Origin: Gliomastix tumulicola
Lineage: Eukaryota > Ascomycota > Sordariomycetes > Hypocreales > Bionectriaceae
Direction: 5' to 3'
Length of the DNA stretch: 64,000 nucleotides
NCBI GenBank assembly: GCA_001599755.1
Contig: BCHX01000001.1
Coordinates: forward strand, 1,550,001 to 1,614,000
The notes beneath the pieces were generated by a model. The model was not told where the DNA came from. It worked only from the letters and a program-made list of their open reading frames with translations, and ran no database searches. Shown here in pieces: positions 25,148 through 36,268 of the stretch (its first letter is position 1; each line of letters starts with the position of its first letter). Made by a program: the position numbers and the translations under genes.

Positions 25148-26283
25148 GGTGGATATGTGTGGGAAGGACAACAAAGGTAGCTAGGTACGGTGAGGGGAGG
25201 GGGGGCGCAGACAAGAAGGTGCGGCAGCAAAGAGGAAGCCGGCAGAGAAGAACAGAGAGGAGAGGAATGATTCCAAGTTTGAATCTTGATCCCACACTGA
25301 GTCGGTACTGAGGATTCGGGGGGGCGAGGAGAAACAGGAAGAGAAGCGTCGTTGGGTTTGGCAGCTGGAGAGAAAATAATAGGTGGGGGAAATTTGCGAG
25401 ACAGGGGGGTTACTGCACTGGGATTTGTTGATTTCGAGGGCGTGTCTTGATGTGGTAAGCGCGTCTGTGGGCTCCTGCTGCCTTCACCGCTGCTCAGGCC
25501 CAACCTGATTTCAGGTGGTCGAATCAGAATGCGCTGTTGCAATTTAGGGAACGGGGTACGAGCCCACGGCAGTGTGATAACGGCCCCTGATAGCGGGCTG
25601 GCGGGCTTAGCAACGGACGAACGCTACGGGCTCTGCAGAGGACGGGACGGATGCGAATTCGCTGGATTGATTTCTCGTGAAGCTCGAGAAGACCCCTCTT
25701 GAGCTTCCTGCTGGGACTTTGTCGACAGCTCACCTCTTTGAGGGAGGTCAAGGAGGGTCCAGTCTCCAACACGGCGTTAGGATTGCCGCTGCCAGCACCT
25801 GCCAGAGAAGCGGGGGCAGCCCATCGGCACTCTGGAGATACCGCCGTCCAACACCATCACATCCAGACCTCCAGGCTGCCTTCAATCACTTCTGATGGTG
25901 GATTGTACACAAGAAAACAGGAGAAAACAGCTCTGTGCTTGACATGCCGGGCTAGGCAGACATTATCCTGCCTCTGGCTGCTCGATTTTCCCACCCACCA
26001 CAAACCTCACGGCCCAGGTACATGCTGCATGCCCAACAACGCATCGGCGCAGGTCCCCCCTGTAATCCCGACACCCCTTGAACCCTCACCGGTTCACACC
26101 AACAATCACCCGGAAACCCACCCGGCGCTTCCACCACCACCACCACTATTGCAGCCAGCTGAACCCTCCCGTCCTCCACCTTACCAAGCCCATTCCCCTC
26201 GCTTTCCGTCTGATCAATCAGCGGCTTCGGTGTGTGCTGGCATGCAGTCCTGCTGCAGCTCCTCGTCACGTCGGGCTCCCGTG
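25148..26283. promoter_or_regulatory. Divergent promoter region alpha-tubulin / PGA1-like gene
   Basis: The 1.1 kb between divergent start codons. On the tubulin strand there are long C/T tracts (25190-25260). The + strand is open in one frame from 25699 into the PGA1-like gene, but that upstream part is His/Pro-rich, has no conserved motif and precedes the signal peptide, so it is read as leader. Exact promoter elements are not assignable. Confidence 0.45.
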
Positions 26284-27090
26284 ATGAGGCACCATCTGAT
26301 TGGCAGGAGCCTGTTTGCCCTGCTGGCCGTTCTCACGCTCGTCAGTGCCAATGTCGAGAAGGCCATCTTCTTGGGGCCCGCGACGGTCAACATCCCGGCG
26401 CAGGGGCCGAGTCTCGCGGCGCTGAGTCTTGATAGCCTCAGTCCGGAGAATACGACCGTCCGTCGCGAGCTTGCCCGTAGATTCCCTTCTGGATCGGACG
26501 CACCTGGGGGGGAGAGCGTCAAGGGCGAGACGAGCTGGTTCATGCTCGATAATCTCATCGAGGGGCAGAGATATGAAGTCCGCATATGCTGGTCCGCTCT
26601 GGTGAGGAGAATAGACATCACTTTTACACATAATCCCATTAGACTGACCGTCCGATTCAAGGAACCCACGGCCTTTGATCTAGATGTCTTTGAGATGAAG
26701 GCCGTCTGGGAAACCCCGGAGCTCATCCAATCTCTGGCAGCATACTCCTACTCCCGCCTGAGTGATGCCGCACCAGAAGAAGACGGCGGGCTTCAAGCCC
26801 CCGACCACCCGGCGTCGGCTGAGAAGCAATCCTCCCTCCTCTTCCTTCGGGTTGTCGCCGCCGCCGACTACTACACAGACGACGCGGCGCTCATGAGCAG
26901 CCCGCCCCCCGTCCTCGTCGACATCATCCTAGACCCGTTCCTCCTCAACATCCTGCCTCAGTCGCTGCTGGCCACGGTGGGGTACGTTGCAGCCGTCGCC
27001 GCTGCCAGCCTGTTCGTCGCGCGCTGGATCGCCACGTCACTCACGTCCCTGGCGGAGACGAGAGGAGCTGGCGACAAGAAGCAGCAGTAG
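26284..27090 (+). CDS. GPI-mannosyltransferase II co-activator, PGA1-like
   Basis: Exons 26284-26601 and 26662-27090 give 248 residues. The N-terminus MRHHLIGRSLFALLAVLTLV is a signal peptide; a luminal domain follows with VEKAIFLGP, WFMLDNLIEGQRYEVRICW, FETPELI-like ETPELIQSLAAYSYSR, LRVVAAADYYTDD and VDIILDPFLLNILPQSLL. A C-terminal membrane segment (about residues 205-228) precedes a basic tail. This arrangement fits fungal Pga1, the ER partner of the Gpi18 mannosyltransferase that adds the second mannose of GPI anchors. The 60-base intron (GTGAGG donor, CTGAC branch, AAG acceptor) contains no in-frame stop, so an unspliced 268-residue form is formally possible. An in-frame ATG at 26242 would extend the N-terminus by 14 residues. 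The family call rests on remembered conserved blocks. Confidence 0.72.
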   Translation: MRHHLIGRSLFALLAVLTLVSANVEKAIFLGPATVNIPAQGPSLAALSLDSLSPENTTVRRELARRFPSGSDAPGGESVKGETSWFMLDNLIEGQRYEVRICWSALVRRIDITFTHNPIRLTVRFKEPTAFDLDVFEMKAVWETPELIQSLAAYSYSRLSDAAPEEDGGLQAPDHPASAEKQSSLLFLRVVAAADYYTDDAALMSSPPPVLVDIILDPFLLNILPQSLLATVGYVAAVAAASLFVARWIATSLTSLAETRGAGDKKQQ

Positions 27091-27366
27091 GTAGCCCCTA
27101 TGCCCGTGAAAATTCCGAAGCAGAAGAGAAGCACACAGATTCCTGCTGGTAAACAAGAGGAAAGCCAGAGTGGGGAAGAAAAGAAGAAAAAGAAGAAGAA
27201 AAAAACTCGTCTATCTACAGTACGTAAGATTCGGGACTCGACATGTCATTATCATGCATCTTCGTAACCCGCTGAAGGTCTTGCAACTATGTATATGTGC
27301 CCAAGCGAGGTTGGACGGAATTCTTCAGTCACCTCTTGCGTCCTCCAACATCCATCTCTCTCTCTT

Positions 27367-27404
<38 letters not shown>

Positions 27405-27528
27405 TGCAGTTTTTCTCCTCATCAATCTCTTGTCGACGAGACACGCGACCACGTTCAAACTGCCGCCTAAAAAGCCATGTCACAGATGCTCTTGGCGAAG
27501 TCCACCCTCCACCGCCGACACCCAGCGC
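27091..27528. other. Convergent intergenic region with CT repeat
   Basis: Shared 3' flank of the PGA1-like gene (+) and the WW-domain gene (-). It contains an A/G-rich stretch (27170-27205) and the CT microsatellite described separately. No gene seen. Confidence 0.5.
27371..27399. repeat. (TC)n microsatellite
   Basis: An uninterrupted TC dinucleotide run of 29 bases, with an imperfect CT-rich extension on the left from about 27354. It lies between convergent genes. Confidence 0.85.
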
Positions 27529-29008
27529 CTAGTAAGGAGCTCCATAGCCCTGGGGAGGCTGCTGGCCGTGGTGCGGCTGCTGGCCGTAGGGCGCCTGGCC
27601 GCCATACTGCTGCTGCGGCGGCGGCGGGGGCTGCCCTTGGTACTGAGCGCCGTAACCGCCACCGGGAGGCGGGTACTGGCCCTGAGGAGGATATCCGCCG
27701 GGGGGTGGGTAGTTGGGCTGCTGGCCCTGGCCGTACGGCCCCGGCTGGCCACCCTGCGGCGGCTGAGGACTGTGCTGGTAGCCGCCGTGAGAGGCACCGT
27801 AGTTCTGGTGAGGCGGCTGACCCGTGGGCGGAGGGTAGTTGCCGTGCTGTGGCTGGCCGTGCTGCTGCGGGCCGGCGTTGTGTTGTTGGGGAGGGGCGTA
27901 GGATTGCGAGCCGTGCGAGGATGTCTGGTGGTTCGGGGGAGGAGAGTGGTATTGCTGCGACGAGCCGGGGGGAGGGCCGCCGCTCGAGCCTGGAGGCTGA
28001 TATGTCGGCGCTTGTCCAGAGTAGCCGCCGCCGGATCCCGAGTTGGAGTAACCGTAGTTCTGACCCTAAGGTAAACGATTCTTGTCAGCCATCACTCGCC
28101 CATCCAGTTGAAGTAGGTTTCGCAACGCACCTGGCCGCTTCCAGGCTTGCCGCCAAACATATTCGCGACACCGCCCATCACCGCGCCAGCAATACCGCCA
28201 GAGTGACCGGGTTGGCTCTGCTGCGCGCCGCCGTGGTAGTTCTGCGGCGGCGGGGGCTTGCTCGCGTTCGACGAGGACGAGGAGAGGAAGCTCGAGGCCA
28301 GCTGGCCGACCAGCTTGCCTGCCGAGTTCTTACCACCGCCGCTGCTGTTGTTGCCGTGTCCGGAGTTGTTGCTGCCGCTGCCGCTGCCGCCGCCGCCGAG
28401 CAGCGAGCTGGCGATGCCTGATAGCGGGCTCGAGCTGTGCTGGTTGCCGTGGCCGCTGGTCCCATGTCCGCTGTTTCCTCCTCCTAGTAATGAGCTCGCG
28501 ATTCCTCCGAGAGGGCTAGACGAGCCTCCAGAAGATCCATGCTTGTTGCCGCCCAGTAGGGCGTTCATCGCCATGCTCTGTGTCAGGTCGCGCACGTGTC
28601 AGCTCAACATCCCCCCCTTCCAAGTTCCACGGCTCAAACTCCCCCATGAGAAAAACATACCCCTAGTCCGCGATCCCCATTGGGGCTCGCACCCCTCATG
28701 CCCGGCGAAATAATAGGCTCCATCGTGCCATCAGCATGTCGAATCGTCTGCGAGCCGTCCGGGTGCGTGATGACCTCGGGCTGGTAGCCACCAGCGCCCG
28801 GCGTGCCGTAAGGGTGGTCGGAGGGCTGCGCAGGCGTGTTGCCCGAGGGCGCGGCCTCGGTCGGGACATCCCACTGCGACACGCCCGTGGACAGCTGGAC
28901 GAAGTAGTACTTCTTGCTGGCGCCGTCCCATTGCGCGATCCAGCCAGCGGGGAGTGGTGGCGGGGCGTACGTGGGACCCTCGGCGCTGGGGGACGTCGGT
29001 CCTGCCAT
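27529..29008 (-). CDS. WW-domain protein with Gly-rich repeats and Pro/Gln/Gly/Tyr tail
   Basis: Exons 28661-29008, 28131-28577 and 27529-28065 give 443 residues, all junctions in phase 0. Residues about 20-50 form one WW domain (LPAGWIAQWDGASKKYYF, then the second Trp in SQWDVP), a module that binds proline-rich peptides. The middle exon has two near-identical motifs SSPLGGIASSLLGGG and SSPLSGIASSLLGGG, then LVGQLASSFLSSSSS and AGAVMGGVANMFGG, set in Gly/Ser/His-rich sequence. The last exon is almost wholly Gly, Pro, Gln, Tyr, Ser and His, ending GYGAPY, a prion-like composition. It resembles the loosely defined WWM1-like WW proteins of fungi. No catalytic domain is seen and the function is unknown. 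Confidence 0.8.
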
Positions 29009-30491
29009 GGTGAGGACGAGGTTTTCGTTTGTCGAGGATGCGATAAAGGGATGGGTTGAAATCGAGATCGGTGGGGGGGGAGGGAGGTGATCTGGAGATG
29101 GGGGAGAGAAAAAGAGGAGGAGGAGGAGGAGGCGGCGGGAGAAGCGACAGTGTAGATGATTTTGGGAGGGGTGGAGGGTCAATGGTGGTGGTGAGTGGAT
29201 GGGGCAGCCCGCGCCACAAGTCAGTTGCTGGCTGAGATGGTTGTTAGCAGCTGGAGATGCTCAACTGACCACGCTCTAACAGTCGACAGGCACACCACAG
29301 CCCACTTTACGATGTCTTAGTTGGGACTTGAGTCGCTCTGGTGAGGTAGCACTCAAGCGCCAGAACGGCATGCAAAGTGGACAAGATGTCCAGCGTCTGC
29401 AAGGATGTTCCCTATCTGCACGCTCTGGATGCGGATACGTTTGGTGTCTGACCGCCGCCACAAGCCGTGCGTGGAGGGGTGGAATTGGCTTCGGCGTAGG
29501 GTATCGAGGCCAGCAGCTTGTCGGGCACGCGGCTGTTCAGGGCTGATTTGTGCCACGTACGTTTCTACATAGATGACTCTTGATTCGCGTGTCAAGCTCA
29601 AGCTGAGCATTGGTGAGATATTAGTATGGACGCGTCGACTTTGCTCTCGTGAGCACCGTCCGTGACGGCCAATTCGCACAGCCCCAATCAACGAATGAGG
29701 GTTCAGACAGATGCACCGCCACACTGAGCCACACATTGTGTGGCTTTCAGCTGCTATGATACGGACGGAAGAGGGACAACTTGCGAATATTCCCTCAGAC
29801 CCAAGAACAGTAACAGAGGAGGAATTACAGCATGAACTACAGGCAAACAGTGACAGCCTTCACTGTATTCTAGAATTTGTGTGAGAAATGTCTCGAAGAA
29901 ATCGCTGTTCTTGCTGGGTACCTACTGCCAATATTCAGGCCTGTGTCTTATGTAATCATCTCACATCTTCCTGCACATCATCCCCTCATCCGGACTTCAC
30001 CTTGCTTTTTACCTTCCTTCATCAACCAAGACTTTCATCTCTATTGCATACCGTTACAGCTCAAAATCAACCTCTTATTAAATTTCGGATGAATAATTCG
30101 AATTCACCGATTTTTTTTCTCGTACTAACTCTCGGATGGATTACTTCACCAACCGATTCTCCTCGTGTTCCTCTGTGGCTTGACGGGCTACAGGAGAAAA
30201 TTGGCCAGAAGTCTCGCCACGAGTGCATGAATGATAGACATATGTTCATTGGTGCTCTCTCTCAACAGAGGTAAAAAAAGTATATACTGGAATGGAGAAA
30301 GATAGGTGGACAAAATGCAGACTTGGTTGCATTTCGTCGTCGTCTCTTGATGCCAAACCAAACCGAAACCAAAGAATCAAAACGAAAGGCGCACAAATAT
30401 GGACCTCAACTCAAGTCAACTTCAACTTCAACTCAACCCTTTTCCCATATTCATCCTTCAGAATGTGTGTGCAAAATCCGCGGGCCTCGTT
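29009..30491. other. Intergenic region upstream of the WW-domain gene
   Basis: A 1.5-kb gap between two minus-strand genes. A purine-rich block on + at 29075-29135 is the C/T-rich leader of the WW gene. The rest is AT-richer from about 29750. A 61-codon frame at 30089-30274 (+) starts after a pyrimidine-rich stretch but has no recognisable feature beyond a hydrophobic N-terminus. No RNA gene identified. Confidence 0.45.
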
Positions 30492-31934
30492 TTAGTTGTT
30501 CTTGGCCTTGAGCTCGGCCTCGCGGGTCTGGCGGAGGACGCGGTCATAGTTGACGGGGGGGCTCTTCTCGCGGGCGACGGACAGCTGCGTGGAGACGCCG
30601 ACCTTGCAGGCGGTGCCCGGGTAGACATCCTCGACGTCGGTCCAGGAGCCGGAGGCGCAGCGCTGGAAGGTGGCGCCGTCGACGCAGTTCCAGGCGCCCT
30701 CCTGGTCGCAGGACTCGCCCTCGGCGAAGGGGCCGACGGACTCGTCCTCGTTGGTGGCGGCGGTGGGCGCGGGGCGGGTGGCGGTCAGGAGGGTGGAGGG
30801 AGCCTCGGGCCTGCTGAGTGGTGAGCATTTGCATACACTGTCATCGACGATTGTGGTGAAGGTAGCAGAGCTGGACCTCCAGGGGTTGGGGTTCCAGATG
30901 GGGAGGGTCACGTTGTGCTTGGGGATAGGAAGGGTGGGGTTGGGAGGAGAGATGACGGGACAGTCAGTCTCATGAGGCAGAGACGAACACGAAGGGGTGG
31001 TGGTGTCCGTCTCGGAAGAGACAACAGTAGAGGTACTAGCCTCAGAAGACACAGTGGTAGGAGTCATCGTCTCCGAAGAGACGACAACAGAGATACTCGA
31101 CTCAGAAGAGACAGACAAAGAGGCACTCGCCTCAGGGACACCAGAGGTGGTCTCTGCGGTCGGTCTAAAAGGGGCCTGGAACGGAACAGTAGTAGAGGGC
31201 AATACTGACGTGGAGCGCTTAGATCCAGCACCGGAAACAGGAGCCTTGCGAGCGCCGCAGGAGCCGACGGGGGGGCCGAGCTTGTTGCTGACGTTGGTGA
31301 CATCGGGACCGGGGTTGGGGAACTGGACATCGGTGCCCTCGGTGGTGCTGCAGCCGTTGCCGACGTTGGCGACGAACATGGCCGGGCGGGAGCCGAAGGG
31401 GTCCTGGGGTCCGCGGACGATGAGGTCGCGCTTGGCGCTGCCAATGGTGACGACGGCGCAGTTCATGTACATCTCGCGGTTGCCGATCTGGTTGAACCAG
31501 GACCAGGCGAAGAGGGCCTGGCCCGCGGGGGTGTCGTTGGGCAGGGTGAAGGGGTAGCTGGAGTCGCCCATGACGGGGCAGTTGCCGTAGTAGGAGTGGA
31601 TGGCGGTCCAGGTGCTGCCGCCGTCGTAGGAGAGCGAGGCCTGGCAGCTGCCGCCGTTGTGAGGGGTGCCGCCGGTGATGGTCATGGTGAGCGACTGGCC
31701 GGGCGTCCAGTTGGCGACGGAGGCGCCCTGCGGGGTGCCGACGAGGTTGTGGTAGCCCTTGCAGGGGAAGTCGCTGCCGTCACGGTTGAGCGGGTTGGTC
31801 ATGGAGTAGTCGATGTCCGTGGTGTGCGAGTTGAACTTGCTGCGGAACGGAGGGGGGTCCTTCATCTCCATGTGGGCGGAGGCGAGGCCGGCCATGCCGA
31901 GGATGGCAGCAGAAGCAGCAGTGAAGGCCTTCAT
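30492..31934 (-). CDS. AA11-type lytic polysaccharide monooxygenase with C-terminal X278-like module
   Basis: A single exon of 480 residues. The signal peptide is residues 1-20 (ends GLASA). Cleavage exposes His21, the N-terminal copper ligand of the histidine brace, in HMEMKDPPPFRSKF. The second brace histidine fits His92 in GGTPHNGGSC, and the axial Tyr fits Tyr156 in GNREMYMNC. The order and motifs match AA11 enzymes, copper oxygenases that cleave chitin oxidatively. A Ser/Thr-rich linker with repeated VSSE units (about residues 245-315) leads to a C-terminal Cys-containing block EGAWNCVDGATFQRCASGSW like the X278 module of AA11 proteins. It is predicted to be secreted. Twin CATAAAAG-like motifs near 32064-32077 may serve as TATA elements (inference). 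Confidence 0.9.
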   Translation of the reverse strand: MKAFTAASAAILGMAGLASAHMEMKDPPPFRSKFNSHTTDIDYSMTNPLNRDGSDFPCKGYHNLVGTPQGASVANWTPGQSLTMTITGGTPHNGGSCQASLSYDGGSTWTAIHSYYGNCPVMGDSSYPFTLPNDTPAGQALFAWSWFNQIGNREMYMNCAVVTIGSAKRDLIVRGPQDPFGSRPAMFVANVGNGCSTTEGTDVQFPNPGPDVTNVSNKLGPPVGSCGARKAPVSGAGSKRSTSVLPSTTVPFQAPFRPTAETTSGVPEASASLSVSSESSISVVVSSETMTPTTVSSEASTSTVVSSETDTTTPSCSSLPHETDCPVISPPNPTLPIPKHNVTLPIWNPNPWRSSSATFTTIVDDSVCKCSPLSRPEAPSTLLTATRPAPTAATNEDESVGPFAEGESCDQEGAWNCVDGATFQRCASGSWTDVEDVYPGTACKVGVSTQLSVAREKSPPVNYDRVLRQTREAELKAKNN

Positions 31935-34900
31935 GTTGGCGGGTGGTGAGAGTTGTCAAGTGAAGGTGTTGGCTTTGTGTGTGTGCGTCTGGGAGGTTGC
32001 CTGTGGGCGCGAGTTGGAGAAGAGTACAAGTGATGGATGACGAGGAGACGGTATGGCAGCCTCTTTTATGCTTTTATGAGCTCAGCTCGCGGGCGGTGAA
32101 TCCGGGGACTGCTGCTGATCAAGGAATGGTGTGTCTTGTTCGCGGAACAAGAGGATGGCAGTCGAAGGCGGTGACGAGACGACGGAACACCGTGAAAAGG
32201 GTAAGGAACGCGGGGGGTATCGTTGAGAAAGCACCTGGCTGTGAGGAAAAGAAAGAAGGAAGGGGAGGAGAAAGATGCGTGAACAAGACAGAGGGCAAGG
32301 CAACCCTTTTGTACCTCTGAGGGAGCGAGGGGCGTGCGTGCGTGCGTGCGTGCTGGGGTGAGGTGAGGTGAGGTTGAGGTGAGGGCGAGAGGCGAGTGAA
32401 TCACCCGTGAGGCTCGCTCCAGTCCACCTACCTCGTAGTATTGTTCACTGGACACACTCCAGGCGTACGGCCGGCCCGTTTGAAGGTCAGGGTGGTAGCA
32501 CCCAGTCATGTCGTCCGGAATAGCATATGACAAGCAGGTAGTCATACCAGGCAGCCCTGCAAGACAGGACAGTACCTACTAAGCCTGGCTCTAGTTGTTT
32601 CTGCTACTGCTACTGTCGCTCATGCGTCGTCCCAGGACCTACCAAGCTGGGCGTGAGCCGTGTGCTTCGGACTGCTACCCAGACCCGCCTGCCGGAGCAG
32701 GTGTATGTAGTAGTCGTAGGTATGTATGTACGTACATTATGTACTAGTATGTATGCTACGTTGTAGCCTCCCCACGGATGATTGATTGGAGGCGCGCACT
32801 TGCAGGCGATGCGATGCGATCTGGGGCCCAAGGATCATGGATCATGGATCAATCATGGATCATGGGGCACTGGCTGGAATGGCTCATCAGTGTCTCGACA
32901 TGTGAGGACGTACCTCATACACATGGCAGTCGTACGCATACCCCGACTAGGAATGAGGTAACTGTGCATATCGACGAATGGAGACACGCGCATGATGCAG
33001 CCACCGAACTGGGCGACTGCCATTCAATCAATCAAGCAGTCAAGCAGTCAAGCAGTCAATCAATCAAATCATCAATGACCATTCTCATCGCCGCGCCTCC
33101 TCGCATCAAAATCAAAGCCGTCTGCGGCCGGTGCGCATGAATGCCCCCCCCATCCATAGATGGATGTCTCATGGAACAGCGTCCAAGCTCAGCCGCACAC
33201 ATGCAGAGCATGCCGATCATGTTCCTGTTCCTGAATCGAATAATGGCCAGAAGAGCAAAGCTGACCAGCAAAACAGTCATACCACCAGCCAATCAAGCGG
33301 TGGCCCATGCGCGCTCCTTGAAACAGTGGCTCCCTCCCCCCCCGTCCCGCCTGTTTTCTGTTTGATCTTGGAGGGTTTTCACTTTTCAGGTTCCATGATC
33401 GCCACTGCCAGCCACTGGAGTTTGAAAAATGCTGGATTCTTGCGGCAACAAGCAAGCGAGAGCCCGAGAAAATCATATCCAACCACGGGCGAGACGTAGC
33501 GGATGCGCAAAACAAACGTTGTTTCCACGAAAGGCGAAATGAATCTCGAAATGAAACGGAAATGAACAATTCGCCAACGAGGAAGGCCGTAGGTACTCTT
33601 TCCACATTCAATCACAGCCACCGCATGACTCTCGCCTGTCTTCCACTTGCCTCCCCCAGAAATGCTCCCACACCAACATTCCCCCATTTCAGTGTGGTTG
33701 CACCACCGCTTCCTCCCGGCCGCCGACACCCCTGAAAATGAAAATCAGGTGGGAAAGGTAGGTAGGTAGGCAGGCAGGTCAACTTCCTTTTACCTCACTA
33801 ATAAGGTACTGCTGCTACCTCCTCCGTCCCGATGGAATAAAAGGCCGAGAGTGAAGAGGGGTCGACCAGCGCCTGAAAGGGAAGGTTCTCTCTTTACCCC
33901 CCCTTGAGGGCTCACGCGCCATGCCTCTTCCATTTAAACAGAGTGCTACCATATTATCCTCGACGGCGTAAATGGGCAAGTCTTCGCCTCCAGCCGAGAG
34001 TTGGGTGAGAGGGAAAAGGGAAACAAGCAAAGTGGGAAGGGGGAAAAAAAAAAAGGGGGCGGCGGCGAGGGAAGCATCACGGACGGTCCGCGATGCGCGC
34101 GTCTCAAGGAGTCAGTCAGTCCGTTTCCCTTCGCTCACCGTGAGAGTGTGCCAATAATAAAACGAAACGGAAAAACGAAACAGTCCTGCTTGCCTGTAGA
34201 AACGGCCGAGGATCGATCCTCGTTTGATCTTGCACACCCCCAGCACATCGCATCAAAATGTCCGAAGAGGCCATTCTCGCTGCTGCATCACATCACCCAA
34301 ACGGACAGCCCGCAACCCCCCCTGCGCATCCTTATCGGAAAGCCGTCTCCCCCCCTCCCGGACATCAACAATGCCCCTTGGCTTGCTTGCTTGCTTGCTT
34401 ATAGTTGCTTTGCACCTTATTATTACAGGGCGTGAGTCGTAAGGACTCGTCAGTCGGCACTGCAGCGACTCCCATTGGGCGAGAGGGTTGCACGCACTGC
34501 CGTGCGCTAGTGCTGAATCCCTCGTCGCCAGCCTTCCCATTCTTTGCCTCCGTCATGTGCTCGCTCGGTCCGTCGCGATGTCCATGCGAGGAAGGGGGGG
34601 ACGCATCACGAGGCCGCGCTATCTGCGTCTCTATCTGGACGTCCGCGCACTGGATCTCAGACTTGCGGCGTGGCGAATCGTACACAGACCCGTCGTCATG
34701 TCTTGCATGACAGGCGGCAACACACCATGTGTCCTCGTAACACCCATCTCTACCTACTACATACATGTCCATGCTTGGCCTCCCATGCGCCGTGCAACTA
34801 CATCTCTCTCTCCAACTTGCACTCCCCCAATCTCAACGACACGCGTAGCCAAAAAATAGAACCAGCCACGTCCGCTGGTGCCTACAAGCAGGCCCGATGC

Positions 34901-36268
34901 CATGCAGACCAGACGACGAAAAGGGCGGGAGATTATGCAGTGTGACCACCCGCCGTACACTCTGCCCCCCTCCTCCCGCGTCCTTCCTTTTTCGTCCCGA
35001 GCGGCCCAACATCTAACATCCAGAGACCAAAACAGGGGAAAAGGCCATTCTCTATGGCTTCTCCATGGCCCGGCTCGTCGTCCACTGCCGGTCCTTCTCC
35101 ACGCCGCTAATGAGCTGCAAGTTCCGAGCTAGCATCCCCAGTCCACTCCCACCCACACCCGTCTGGCCATGCAGATGATACACACAGACACACACGGACA
35201 CATATGCAGGAACAGGAGCTGCAGCCACCTGTTATCCAGATGCAGATACAGGCGCTTGCAGGGTTACTCGCCCATCACTTACATGCCGCCGCCCCCTGTT
35301 GCCACACAGAGCACATGGTGATGTAACGTGACTTCCAACAACACATCCTAAGAATCGAGTTATCTTAGCTACCACCTAGACATACTACTTTGTACCTCTC
35401 GCTGCCCCCCAAAATCTTCGAACCTCGTCCTCGACGCTTCCCCTTATCTATACCATAGCACTATACTAGATGGAGGTTGTGGCAGAGCTCCCAGAGATGT
35501 CTCCATCACCTTGCCCGTGGCCAAACTACTAGTAAAAAATGCCCGCATCCTCTGAACAGATACAACGGGACAGGTCCAATCCAGAGCTCATCACGTCACG
35601 GCTGAGACAGCTGATGATTGCGCGCGTCATCCACGCCGCCCTAACTGAGTGACTGACCGCCCCTGGATACCTTTTCTCCTCTCTCTTTACCCATTCCCGC
35701 AGCTTGCGCAATGATAGCCGTTTCCTCTCAAGCCTACACCAAGAGATGCAGACCCGGGTCTGAATGGATCGTAGCTCGCCTTTCTCAAGACTTTGCCGCT
35801 CCTTGCAGAGCTAGCAGAGCTACCTCATCGGCGATCAACATGCATCAGCGTTGGGCTTCAACGAAACAATGAAACCCTCCCCTCAGTTGCCCATAGAACG
35901 TTCCACTTGACTGATCATCACCCGTTGCTTCTGGTGGTGATTGATGTCGGTGATCGTGCCAACCACGAGGTTAGCTAAGGCTGCTCTAACGCTGCTGGCG
36001 GGCTTGACACGTAGCACTGCATCAGCTCGCCTACTCCAAAGATAAGATGCGCATGGAGGCGATGCCTTATCAATGAGTTAAGTGACAATTGTGTAGAATG
36101 TTTGCGATGCGTGCCTGGTCCTCCTCCCACTCGCCAAGGCCTCCGACGGCGGCCTCGGGTGATAATGAAAGCGACACGAGTCAAGACAGGACCGAACAAG
36201 GAGCTCATCGGGGCGGAAACGAAGGTTGCTTGGCAGATACGCACGGCCAGAGACTGCATGTAGTGACC
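31935..36268. other. 4.3-kb region without a convincing gene; simple repeats and CT-rich DNA
   Basis: This is the longest gene-free stretch in the window, upstream of the LPMO gene and downstream of the PBP1-like gene (both minus). Simple repeats are frequent: GCGT (32332-32353), GAGGT (32354-32388), GGATCAT (32831-32866), CAATCAAGCAGT (33023-33070), GGTA/GGCA (33757-33778) and CTTG (34377-34396). Bases 34700-35160 are strongly C/T-rich on +. Open frames are short and lack conserved motifs on both strands. A palindrome ATGTACGTACAT lies at 32726-32737. It may hold long regulatory DNA or a non-coding transcript; nothing in the sequence proves either. Confidence 0.6.
32332..32388. repeat. GCGT and GAGGT tandem repeats
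   Basis: About five GCGT units are followed directly by GGTGA/GAGGT units. They lie about 400 bases upstream of the LPMO start codon. Confidence 0.75.

Noticed and set aside
25699..26283. N-terminal extension of the PGA1-like protein by 195 residues
   Set aside because: The extension lacks conserved sequence and would bury the signal peptide in the middle of the protein. The start at 26284 (or 26242) is more sensible.
33023..33070. Repeated CAATCAAGCAGT units, considered as a CRISPR-like array
   Set aside because: Units are directly adjacent without spacers, and the genome is eukaryotic. It is a simple tandem repeat.
35400..35440. GGTTCGAA-like B-box on the minus strand, checked as a tRNA
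   Set aside because: The flanks do not form a T-arm or acceptor stem, and no A-box lies at the right distance.
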